Source: Chryseobacterium sp.
Lineage (GTDB): Bacteria > Bacteroidota > Bacteroidia > Flavobacteriales > Weeksellaceae
DNA length: 64,000 nt
NCBI RefSeq assembly: GCF_029240215.1
Contig: NZ_JARBTK010000008.1
Span: 58,559-122,558 of the forward strand
Reading direction: 5' to 3'
The notes under the pieces are model-generated. The model did not search any database. It saw nothing but the letters and a program-made list of their open reading frames with translations, and was not told the origin of the DNA. Of the stretch, positions 25,628 to 33,696 are shown in pieces. Position 1 is the first letter of the stretch, and the number at the start of each line of letters is the position of its first letter. Position numbers and translations under genes: made by a program.

Positions 25628-28540
25628 ATGAAGAAAGTTTTTATTTCTCTTTCGCTCTTTTTCATGATCAATGCAATGGCGCAGAAATTTGATACGCAGA
25701 CAATGACCGACGGTCAGGGTTATACGTACGAAACTGTAAAGAATGATCAGGCAGGAGTGAGAGTCTATACTTTAAAAAACGGATTGAAAGTCTATCTTGC
25801 CAAGAATGATGATGCTCCGAGAATTCAGACGTATGTACCTGTAAGAACGGGTTCAAACAACGATCCGAGTGATAACACCGGATTAGCGCACTATCTTGAG
25901 CATATGGTTTTCAAAGGCACTTCTCATTTGGGAACTCAGGACTGGGCAAAAGAAAAGGTTTTGTTGCAACAGATTTCTGATCTTTACGAACAGCATAAAG
26001 CAGAAAAAGATCCTGAAAAAAAGAAATCTTTGTACAAGAAGATCGATGAGGTTTCTCAGGAAGCTTCAAAATATGCAATTGCGAATGAATATGACAAAGC
26101 AATTTCATCTTTGGGTGCAACCGGAACTAATGCTCACACGTGGTTAGACGAAACGGTTTACAAAAACAATATTCCGTCGAATGAGCTTGAAAAATGGCTG
26201 AAAGTAGAAAAAGAACGTTTCTCAGAATTGGTTCTTCGTCTTTTCCATACAGAATTGGAGGCGGTATATGAAGAATACAACAGAGCTCAGGATAATGACA
26301 GCCGTTTAGTAAATTATGCTTTAATGGAAGCACTTTTTCCCAAACATCCAAACGGACAGCAGACTACAATCGGGACTTCAGAACATTTGAAAAGTCCTTC
26401 AATGGTAGCGATTCATAAGTATTTTGATACATATTATGTACCTAACAATATGGCAGTTGTATTGGTAGGAGATTTAGATTTCGACAAAACGATAAAGTTA
26501 GTTGATCAATATTTTGGAACGTTCAAATACAAAGAACTTCCAATGAAAAAAATGGTTTCTGAAGAACCGATGACGAAGGTGGTGACAAGAACTGTGAAAA
26601 GTCCGTCTGCGCCTAGAATGACGATAGCCTGGAGATCCGATTCTTATGGAACCAAAGATGCAAGATTGGCAAGCATGGTCGGTGAAATCTTAAGCAACAG
26701 TGGTGACGCAGGTTTAATTGATTTAAATATCAGCCAAAAGCAAAAAGTACTAAGCGCAGGAGCTTACGAATCTCCGTATAAAACTTATGGAGCATTCACA
26801 TTATATGTCGTTCCAAAAGAAGGACAAAGCTTTGATGAAGCTAAAAAATTGTTGCTTGGACAGATTGATTTAGTTAAAAAAGGACAATTCCCGGACTGGA
26901 TGCTGAAAGCGATCGTCAATGATATGAAAGTACAGCGTATGAAAGGTTGGGAAACTGCCGATGGTTTGGCAACAACGCTTTACAATGCTTATATTAACGA
27001 AAGAACTTGGCAACAGGAGCTTGACGAGATCAACGATTATGAAAAAATCACCAAAACAGATATTGTAAAATTCGCAAATGAGTTTTTCAAAGACAACTAT
27101 GTGGTTATTTATAAAGAAAAAGGCGTGAATGATAAGTTGGTTCGTGTACAGAATCCTGCAATCACACCAATCAAATTAAACAGAGAAGCTCAATCTCCTT
27201 TCCTTAAAGATATTTTGGGAACAAAAGCAGGAGAAATCAAGCCTCAGTTTATTGATTACAAAACGGCTATCGCAACCTCTGAAATCAAAGACAAAAAAGT
27301 AAGCTTTGTACAGAATAAGTACAACAAAGTAGCTCAGGTAAATTATATTTTCCCTTTTGGAACAGATAACGATAAAGAATTGAGCCTCGGAGTAAGCGTT
27401 TTACAATATTTAGGAACCGATAAATATACACCAGAACAACTGAAAGAAGAATTCTATAAATTAGGAATTTCAAACAGCTTCAGAACTTCAAATGACCAGA
27501 CAATCATCTCGTTGAGTGGGCTGGAAAGCAATATGAAGAAAGGTGTAGAGCTTTTAAACCATTGGATGACCAACGTAAAAGCTGATAAAGCAATCTACGA
27601 CCAAACGGTAAAAACGATCCTGGAATCGAGAGAAGTTGCAAAAAAGGATAAAACAAGAATCATGGCAGCACTTTCCAACTATGCGAAATACGGGAAAGAT
27701 TCAAGAATGACAGATATTATTCCTAAGCAGCGTCTGGAAAATATCAATGTAGATGAATTGATGTCTAAAATCAAAACCCTGAATCAATATCCTTACGAGA
27801 TTTTCTTATACGGAGAAGATCAGAAAGGTCTTGAGAAAGCGGTGAAACCTTTCGTTGCCAACACAAAAATGCAGCCTGCAAAAGCTAAAGAATATGCAGA
27901 ACCGGTTACCGAGGGTAAAGTATATTTCACACCTTACGATATGGTACAGATGGAAATGGCAAAAGTGGCAAAGGCTAAAAATGTAGATTTGACCAACTTT
28001 GGAAAAGTAAATGTCTTCAACGAATATTTCGGACGCGGATTGTCTTCTATCGTCTTCCAGGAGATCAGAGAAAGTAAGTCTTTAGCATATTCTGCTTATG
28101 TTTCTTATGCTCCGGCTTCTGAAAAGAACCACCCGAACTACGTAACCAATTACATCGGAACTCAAGCGAACAAACTGCCTCTTGCGGTAAATGCAATGAA
28201 CGATCTGATGGCAGATTTCCCGCAGATTCCTGCACAGTTTGAGAACTCTAAAGGTTCGGCATTGAAGCAGATTGCCTCAAACAGAATCAACAGAACGAGC
28301 GTTTTCTACAATCAACTTGCGTTGAAAAAACTGGGCATTGACTATGATTTCAGAAAAGATGTTTACGCAGAAATTCAGAGCCTGACATTACCTCAGCTGA
28401 CCGGTTTCTACAATTCTGATATTAAACCATTAAAATACAACACTGCCATCATCGGGAAAAAAGAAAACCTGAATATGGAGTCTATCAATAAAATGGGAGA
28501 ATTCAAAGAAGTGACTTTAGAAGAAATCTTCGGATATTAA
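25628..28540 (+). CDS. M16 family zinc metallopeptidase, periplasmic
   Basis: The 970-residue protein has a signal peptide (MKKVFISLSLFFMINAMAQ) and four M16-type lobes. The inverted zinc motif HYLEH is at 88-92 in GLAHYLEHMVFKGT, with the third ligand expected in ELEAVYEEYNRA. C-terminal lobes include FNEYFGRGLSSIVFQEIRESKSLAYSAY, the R/Y pair used in substrate binding. It is like the pitrilysin/insulinase-type peptidases of Bacteroidota and degrades peptides in the periplasm. It splits the pigment cluster and ends at a terminator. Confidence 0.93.
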   Translation: MKKVFISLSLFFMINAMAQKFDTQTMTDGQGYTYETVKNDQAGVRVYTLKNGLKVYLAKNDDAPRIQTYVPVRTGSNNDPSDNTGLAHYLEHMVFKGTSHLGTQDWAKEKVLLQQISDLYEQHKAEKDPEKKKSLYKKIDEVSQEASKYAIANEYDKAISSLGATGTNAHTWLDETVYKNNIPSNELEKWLKVEKERFSELVLRLFHTELEAVYEEYNRAQDNDSRLVNYALMEALFPKHPNGQQTTIGTSEHLKSPSMVAIHKYFDTYYVPNNMAVVLVGDLDFDKTIKLVDQYFGTFKYKELPMKKMVSEEPMTKVVTRTVKSPSAPRMTIAWRSDSYGTKDARLASMVGEILSNSGDAGLIDLNISQKQKVLSAGAYESPYKTYGAFTLYVVPKEGQSFDEAKKLLLGQIDLVKKGQFPDWMLKAIVNDMKVQRMKGWETADGLATTLYNAYINERTWQQELDEINDYEKITKTDIVKFANEFFKDNYVVIYKEKGVNDKLVRVQNPAITPIKLNREAQSPFLKDILGTKAGEIKPQFIDYKTAIATSEIKDKKVSFVQNKYNKVAQVNYIFPFGTDNDKELSLGVSVLQYLGTDKYTPEQLKEEFYKLGISNSFRTSNDQTIISLSGLESNMKKGVELLNHWMTNVKADKAIYDQTVKTILESREVAKKDKTRIMAALSNYAKYGKDSRMTDIIPKQRLENINVDELMSKIKTLNQYPYEIFLYGEDQKGLEKAVKPFVANTKMQPAKAKEYAEPVTEGKVYFTPYDMVQMEMAKVAKAKNVDLTNFGKVNVFNEYFGRGLSSIVFQEIRESKSLAYSAYVSYAPASEKNHPNYVTNYIGTQANKLPLAVNAMNDLMADFPQIPAQFENSKGSALKQIASNRINRTSVFYNQLALKKLGIDYDFRKDVYAEIQSLTLPQLTGFYNSDIKPLKYNTAIIGKKENLNMESINKMGEFKEVTLEEIFGY

Positions 28541-28564
28541 TTTTTCATTAATATAAATTGTTTG

Positions 28565-28592
28565 AAGTGAAGCAGAAATGCTTCACTTTTTT
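28565..28592 (+). terminator. Intrinsic terminator after M16 peptidase
   Basis: AAGTGAAGCA and TGCTTCACTT form a 10-bp stem with GAAA loop, followed by a T run. Confidence 0.88.
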
Positions 28593-28717
28593 GTTTCTGT
28601 ATGTAAACTGGTAAGACTGAAAAGTATGTATATTTGAGAGTTAGCCAATAATCATTAGAAGGAAATTGAAAACGAAATAAATATAATAATAAACTGAAAA
28701 AATAATAGCAGACTAAA

Positions 28718-29344
28718 ATGAAAGAAATCTACTCAAACAAAATTTTCAATTGGATTTTGATAGTAATTTCAATAATTACCCTAATTGATACTTCTTATCT
28801 TTTAACAACAGATTTTGAATATTGTAATGTTTTAACTTTAAGAATAATTCTTTTTATCATTCCGGCTTTATCATTATTGTCATTCTTCGTCATTAAGCTA
28901 AATAAAGAATTTTACTCACGATTATTTATTTTAGCCAATTTAATTGCTCCAATCATTTCAATATATTATCGGTTTTTGGTAGATCTACTTTTTTACTCGG
29001 TCACGAGAACTGATGTTATCTCAAATCCTGCAATTCATGTAAAATTATTAATTGGCATTATACTTTTTCATTTTTCAATTAAATTTTCTAAAAATTCAGA
29101 GAAGCAAAGAGAAAATGAATATGGAATTATGACTATGATTTACGGCATCTTTTTGATCATTCTTTCCTGTAGTAAATTATTTCATACCGATTCATTCAAT
29201 TTTTCAGTAATTGAATTTATAATAAAGGTTTTGCTGTGTTTTGGTGTTGTTTTAATTGGAAATAAATTGAGATTAGAGAAAATAACGTTTAAGAAATACC
29301 TAATTCTGACATTGATTTTAACTGTGGTTATCACATTTTTTTAA
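28718..29344 (+). CDS. Polytopic membrane protein, unknown
   Basis: The 208-residue protein has about six hydrophobic segments (for example ILIVISIITLIDTSYLL, LILTLILTVVITFF at the end) and Lys-rich loops. No family was recognised. Its codon use is very AT-rich. It has no close neighbour on its strand and no clear promoter box. Confidence 0.6.
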   Translation: MKEIYSNKIFNWILIVISIITLIDTSYLLTTDFEYCNVLTLRIILFIIPALSLLSFFVIKLNKEFYSRLFILANLIAPIISIYYRFLVDLLFYSVTRTDVISNPAIHVKLLIGIILFHFSIKFSKNSEKQRENEYGIMTMIYGIFLIILSCSKLFHTDSFNFSVIEFIIKVLLCFGVVLIGNKLRLEKITFKKYLILTLILTVVITFF

Positions 29345-29504
29345 GACTAATATGAGATAAATAATAAATTTTACCCAATCTGTATACTTCTTGCTTGTAG
29401 CTATATTTTCCTGCAAAAAGAAAGGTAATATCAAGTTTATTTTTGAATATAAGAGCTTGACAGATAGTTATTCTTCACAAAACGAGATATTTACCACATA
29501 GCAA

Positions 29505-30026
29505 TCATAAAGGTTTAATGGATGTTGAGTTTATTAATTCAAATTCAACTTCTTGATATTCAAGTTTAGGACTATCAATTTTTTTAAATTTAAGTCTTTC
29601 TAAAAGTTTTATGGCCGGATGATTGTCACGATTGGTTACAGCCCAAATACGTTTGAGCTTCATTTCCTTTAATCCGAAATCACTCGCCAATGATAAAGCC
29701 TGTGTCATATACCCTTTCCCCTGCGATTCTGGCAGCAAAACGCAACCCAATTCTCCGTCGTCATTTTCAAATCCTCTATAATAACCACAAGTTCCCAGGA
29801 TCTTATTGGTAGCTTTATCTGCAATTCCCCAATGAACAGAATTTCCCTCAAAGTAATCTTTGTTGATTTTATTCTGCATTTCTGCGGCGATCTCTACCGT
29901 TGTTGCCTGTACAGTATCGTAAAAAGAAATTTCCATCAGATCAGGCATATCTGCAGCGGTAATGTTTCTCAATGAAATATTTCCGTTGGTAAGTGTTGGA
30001 AAAATAGAATAGGGAGGTCTTTTCAT
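29505..30026 (-). CDS. GNAT N-acetyltransferase (RimJ/RimL type)
   Basis: The 173-residue protein has the GNAT pattern: ISLRNITAADMPDL, WGIADKATNKILGTCGYYR, the acetyl-CoA loop in LLPESQGKGYMTQAL (Q/RxxGxG/A) and TNRDNHPAIKLLERLKFKK. RimJ-like members acetylate protein N-termini or small amines. It appears to be an insertion of a housekeeping-type gene in the pigment region. Confidence 0.9.
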   Translation of the reverse strand: MKRPPYSIFPTLTNGNISLRNITAADMPDLMEISFYDTVQATTVEIAAEMQNKINKDYFEGNSVHWGIADKATNKILGTCGYYRGFENDDGELGCVLLPESQGKGYMTQALSLASDFGLKEMKLKRIWAVTNRDNHPAIKLLERLKFKKIDSPKLEYQEVEFELINSTSIKPL

Positions 30027-30068
30027 GGGGTTGATTTTAACACATATTGCAAGAATTAAACGTGAAAT

Positions 30069-30338
30069 TTACTTTCTCTTCTTGTACTTCAGATGGATCA
30101 AAAGATATATTTCATTCTTTTCAAGATCATTGCACCAGGTACGCTCAGTCACTAATGCATTTTCATAGAGATAAAGATCTTCCATATTGTTGACGTATTC
30201 TAATCTTTCAGAAGTTTTATATTTAAAAAATGAAATAAGATTCACCTCATCACCAACTTCTGGTGCCATGGGAAATTCTACAGAGTTTTCAAACTCAAAT
30301 TCTATATCGTAGGAATAAAACCTTACTTTAACGCTCAT
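30069..30338 (-). CDS. Small hypothetical protein
   Basis: The 89-residue protein (MSVKVRFYSYDIEFEFENS) is beta-rich, ends in KYKKRK and has no signal peptide. No family was recognised. A TAnnTTTG box lies 15 bases upstream, which supports it being expressed. Confidence 0.6.
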   Translation of the reverse strand: MSVKVRFYSYDIEFEFENSVEFPMAPEVGDEVNLISFFKYKTSERLEYVNNMEDLYLYENALVTERTWCNDLEKNEIYLLIHLKYKKRK

Positions 30339-30352
30339 ATTTTTATTTTCAT

Positions 30353-30360
30353 CAAATATA
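30353..30360 (-). promoter_or_regulatory. -7 box upstream of the 89-residue gene
   Basis: Plus-strand CAAATATA reads TATATTTG on the minus strand, a match to TAnnTTTG, 15 bases before the ATG at 30338. Confidence 0.55.
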
Positions 30361-30382
30361 AACTTAAATTGTCTAGTCGCTG

Positions 30383-30493
30383 CGTCAATTCGAGTGTTTT
30401 TCGAAGAAAAATGTATCGAGAATCAAGATTGTAAACCATTCTATTGAAAAACTTCTCGATACAGATTCTTTTAGAATTTTATTTGAAGTGACG
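30383..30493. repeat. Long inverted extragenic repeat (CGTCAaTTCGAGTG family)
   Basis: CGTCAATTCGAGTG on the left mirrors TTTGAAGTGACG on the right, and ATGTATCGAGAA mirrors TTCTCGATACA inside. This is the form of a known class of extragenic hairpins in Chryseobacterium. A related copy lies at 31057-31155. Confidence 0.65.
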
Positions 30494-30522
30494 ATGTGAA
30501 AAACGTAATTAAATTTAGAAAA

Positions 30523-30552
30523 ACAAAAAAAGCCAACTCAAAAAGTCAGCTT
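30523..30552 (-). terminator. Intrinsic terminator of the dar operon
   Basis: On the minus strand AAGCTGACT-TTTTG-AGTTGGCTT pairs with two G-U pairs and is followed by a run of seven T. It lies just after the last gene of the dar operon (ends 30577). Confidence 0.7.
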
Positions 30553-30576
30553 ATATTATATTTAAAACAAAGTTGT

Positions 30577-31020
30577 TTACGATTTCAGTTCCTGAATAAA
30601 CAGACTAATCTCTGTACGAATCAACAATTCTTCATGCAAAAAGGTTTCGCAGAAAATATTGCAGATGTTTTCGTATTGAGAAATCAATGAAGCTTTAGAA
30701 ATGATTTTATCACCAACTTTCGGTAAGGCAAAAATTTCAATCTTCTTAATATTGGTAATGAAACCAATCACTTTTGTATTTGACTCAGGGTTTGCAAAAA
30801 AACTTTGTCCGAGAATCGAGGATGAGGTTTGTGCCGAATGTTCTATAAGACCAGCTTCTAAAAATTCGTTGTTGTGGACGAAGATATTATCTGAAGTAAT
30901 TTTAAAAGAAGTCACCACCTTTTCAGGAGTTAGCTCAAGAATATAATCAGCCATCAGCATCGGTTTGCGATGAGGTAAGAAATGGTGGATGTTGATGAGG
31001 TTATCTTCTTTTGACTCCAT
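30577..31020 (-). CDS. Hotdog dehydratase-like protein of the dar operon (1)
   Basis: The 147-residue hotdog protein has HHFLPHRKPMLMADYI, like the FabA/ApeP-type dehydratases (LPHRxPMLxxD), and FLEAGLIEHSAQTSSS, the central helix with acidic residues. It lacks the FabZ GHFPGxP core but has His and Glu at similar spots. It may dehydrate 3-hydroxyacyl intermediates of the polyene or resorcinol branch. It is paired with the similar gene at 31167 across a repeat element. Confidence 0.78.
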   Translation of the reverse strand: MESKEDNLINIHHFLPHRKPMLMADYILELTPEKVVTSFKITSDNIFVHNNEFLEAGLIEHSAQTSSSILGQSFFANPESNTKVIGFITNIKKIEIFALPKVGDKIISKASLISQYENICNIFCETFLHEELLIRTEISLFIQELKS

Positions 31021-31056
31021 TTAAATTGTTTTTTTGAAACTTTTAAATTATATCAT

Positions 31057-31155
31057 TTCGCCACTTCGAATAGATTTTGAAGAACTCATATCGAGAGGTT
31101 TATGTACTAAAGTTTTCGATATAAATTCGTGCAGAATTTTAGTCGAACTGACGAA
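31057..31155. repeat. Inverted repeat between the two dehydratase genes
   Basis: CCACTTCGAA near the left and GTCGAACTGACG at the right, with ATATCGAGAGG / TTTTCGATATAA inside, form a degenerate hairpin related to 30383-30493. Confidence 0.5.
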
Positions 31156-31166
31156 TTGTTTTAAAT

Positions 31167-31598
31167 CTATTTTACAACCGTTTTCATCTGCGATTTTGCA
31201 ATTACGGTTTCATTTATTTTAGTGATGATTTCTACTAAAGTTACACCCAGCATTTCATTCAGAATAGTAGCTTCGGTAATCAGTTGATCTCCAACTTTTG
31301 GCAAGGTATCTGTTTCAAAAGATTTTATCGCACCAATATAACCTGTTGGAGCGTCTTTTCCTAGAAGAAAATATTTATATCCTGTGTGCAGAGCCACACT
31401 TTGAGCCTGATGTTCTATCAGTCCTGAAGCCTGAAAAATCCCGTCATGCACAAAAATATTGTCTTCTTTGATCGTAAAGCCGGAGATCACATGGTTTTCA
31501 GAATATTCTGAAACTTTGCCTACCATTACAAAAGGAAACTTTTGCGGAATAAGGCTTTCGACAAAACTCTGGTCAGAATTGGGTAAAGTAATTTCCAT
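31167..31598 (-). CDS. Hotdog dehydratase-like protein of the dar operon (2)
   Basis: The 143-residue protein from ATG 31598 (MEITLPNSDQSFVESL) contains LIPQKFPFVMVGKV and FQASGLIEHQAQSVAL, the same hotdog layout as its neighbour (FLEAGLIEHSAQ), so the two are paralogues. It starts inside the DarB stop (TAATG overlap). The FabA-like His is replaced by Gln-Lys (IPQKFPF), so activity may differ; it could be a non-catalytic partner. Confidence 0.75.
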   Translation of the reverse strand: MEITLPNSDQSFVESLIPQKFPFVMVGKVSEYSENHVISGFTIKEDNIFVHDGIFQASGLIEHQAQSVALHTGYKYFLLGKDAPTGYIGAIKSFETDTLPKVGDQLITEATILNEMLGVTLVEIITKINETVIAKSQMKTVVK

Positions 31599-32737
31599 TA
31601 TACAACAGTTAGTAACGAACAAGAATAGGCAAATCTTCCGCTTTCAGGTACACATAAAAGAATTTTTTCTCCTTTTTTCAGTCTCCCTGAATTCATCAGC
31701 TGTTCAACAGCAACGAAAATAGATCCTGCGCCAATATTTCCAATTTCTGAAAGATTATAGAACCATTTTTCCCAAGGGAAATCTAATCCTACGTTTGCAA
31801 ATTCTTCTTTTAAACCTTCTTTGAAATAACCTGAAGAAATATGCGCCAAAACGTGGTCAACAGATTCTGGATCAAGCTGATGTTTGTCAAAAGATGCTCT
31901 TAAGCTTTCAGCACCTTTTACCAGAATATATTTATCTAAAATTTTAGTGTCTTGTTTTAAAGCAAAAATAGATTGTTTCAACCATTCGTCCGATGGGTAA
32001 TCTGCCCAGGATTTCAGGCTTCCGTCTTCCTGCTTTTCACAACCTGAATACATACAAGCTTCAATTTCGTGAGCGTAAGAATAGAAATCAATCCAATCGA
32101 TTTTTAAAGAAATTTGGTTTTCTCTAGGCTTATTTTCTAATAAAAATGCACCTGCGCCATCAGAAAGCATCCACCTAAGGAATTCTCTTTTGAAAGCAAT
32201 GATTGGTCTTTCTTCCAAGAGTTTCAGGTTTTCTGCTTCATGATCAAATTTGTCGGCAGTCATCCAGGAAGACATTTTTTCAGAACCTGCACATACGGCA
32301 GCTTCCTGTACTCCTGCTTTTATGGAAAGAAAACCGTAGTTTAAAGCATTCATCCCAGAGTTACAAAGTCCTGTTGCGGTATTAATTTCGATAGACTTAC
32401 CAATATTAAGCTCACCGTGTACCATAGATGCATGTGAAGGCTGGATCTGATCAGGAGAAGTAGTTCCTACAGATAATAGTTTCAGGTCTTCTTTTTTGAA
32501 ATTCTCATCAAAAAGTCCTTCAACTGCCTTTGCAGTAATCTGAGCATTAGAATGGGTAGATTCTCCGTTTTTATCTAAAGCGTAATATCTCGTCTTAATT
32601 TTGTTGTTCCTTAGAATTAAAGCTCTCGCTTTAGAAGGTGTATTATTTACTAAGCCAAGATAGCTTTCCATTTCGTCATTCGAAACCGGCTCATTCGGCA
32701 AGTATGTTGAAGCTTTTGTTATAAATACGTCGTGCAT
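31598..32737 (-). CDS. darB: DarB-like KAS III ketosynthase
   Basis: The 379-residue KAS III-type enzyme has Cys125 in NTATGLCNSGMN, His299 in VLAHISSGYF and Asn334 in SEIGNIGAGS, the full FabH-type Cys-His-Asn triad. DarB condenses two activated acyl chains to form the ring precursor of dialkylresorcinol. It is next to the DarA-like gene, as in known dar loci. It is longer than FabH (about 320 residues), in line with DarB-type enzymes. Confidence 0.88.
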   Translation of the reverse strand: MHDVFITKASTYLPNEPVSNDEMESYLGLVNNTPSKARALILRNNKIKTRYYALDKNGESTHSNAQITAKAVEGLFDENFKKEDLKLLSVGTTSPDQIQPSHASMVHGELNIGKSIEINTATGLCNSGMNALNYGFLSIKAGVQEAAVCAGSEKMSSWMTADKFDHEAENLKLLEERPIIAFKREFLRWMLSDGAGAFLLENKPRENQISLKIDWIDFYSYAHEIEACMYSGCEKQEDGSLKSWADYPSDEWLKQSIFALKQDTKILDKYILVKGAESLRASFDKHQLDPESVDHVLAHISSGYFKEGLKEEFANVGLDFPWEKWFYNLSEIGNIGAGSIFVAVEQLMNSGRLKKGEKILLCVPESGRFAYSCSLLTVV

Positions 32738-32739
32738 TT

Positions 32740-33654
32740 CTATTTTAAATTAATTCCTTGTAAATATTCTTTTTGTTTTTGTCTTTTAGACCACAAAACG
32801 GGTGCTAATAATATATGGAAAATCAACACAATGGGTGAAATGATCCAAATTGCTGCCATCAAATATACCTTAAAGAATTTTATCAGCAATGGGCGTTTTT
32901 CTTTTTTCTTCATAATCAGATTACTCCATATGGTAAAGATTTTGTTGCCTACTTTCTCAACTCTTACTAAGAATGGTCTGATCTCGACCGCTCCGTTTTT
33001 TACCAAATCAGGTTGAAGATTCGCAAAGTCATTATTTTCAAAGTGATTTTCGATGATTTTTCCATATTTTCCGGCACCGTTTATTTCTTCGTCTGAAACT
33101 CCCGCCGCTGGAAGCATTCCTGACTTTTCTTTTTGTCCGGTTGTCAGCCAACGGAGAATCGTCAAAACACTGGTGTAATTATCATGTCTGTCTACCAAAG
33201 CAATGTTTCCCACTAATTTGGCGTTCATATTTTTTAAATAAACTTTCAGTTTTTCCTGAGAAAGCATCCACATATTTCGGGTTCCGGAAACGGTAACGAC
33301 AGGAGTATTTTTTAATAAACCTTCTGCATAACCGCTTTTCAGAAAAGAAATGATAGGAATTGATGGGGTAAGATACCAAACCTGATATCCGAAAAGGATG
33401 AGGTCATACTTTTTGTTCAGTACGTTTTCCGGCGGAGGAACGATCTCGCTGGGAATCTGTAAATAAGATTCCGGGAAAGTATTGAAAAATACATCACTCT
33501 GCCATGGAAAAGGGAAATTTTCCTTTAGCTGAATGTTGTAATAAGTTACAATATATTCGTCTTTTTTATCCTCAAACGGCTGAGCAATATTTTTCATAAT
33601 ATCCTCCAGCTGACCCGTCTGTGTATAATAGAGAACAAGTACGTTTTTCTGCAT
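32740..33654 (-). CDS. darA: DarA-like dialkylresorcinol-forming protein (flavodoxin-like)
   Basis: The 304-residue protein begins with a flavodoxin-like domain (VLVLYYTQTGQLEDIM, FMN phosphate loop TQTGQ) and VTVSGTRNMWMLSQEKL, and has C-terminal membrane helices (LMAAIWIISPIVLIFHILL). It matches the family annotated as dialkylresorcinol condensing enzyme DarA, thought to aromatise the DarB product. It starts the dar operon, behind a clear promoter box. Family assignment is from memory of that annotation. Confidence 0.85.
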   Translation of the reverse strand: MQKNVLVLYYTQTGQLEDIMKNIAQPFEDKKDEYIVTYYNIQLKENFPFPWQSDVFFNTFPESYLQIPSEIVPPPENVLNKKYDLILFGYQVWYLTPSIPIISFLKSGYAEGLLKNTPVVTVSGTRNMWMLSQEKLKVYLKNMNAKLVGNIALVDRHDNYTSVLTILRWLTTGQKEKSGMLPAAGVSDEEINGAGKYGKIIENHFENNDFANLQPDLVKNGAVEIRPFLVRVEKVGNKIFTIWSNLIMKKKEKRPLLIKFFKVYLMAAIWIISPIVLIFHILLAPVLWSKRQKQKEYLQGINLK

Positions 33655-33673
33655 TAATATTCTTTATGGATTA

Positions 33674-33681
33674 CAAAAATA
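33674..33681 (-). promoter_or_regulatory. -7 box of the dar operon
   Basis: Plus-strand CAAAAATA reads TATTTTTG on the minus strand (TAnnTTTG), 20 bases before the darA ATG. Confidence 0.6.
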
Positions 33682-33696
33682 TGCTTTTAAAATTTA

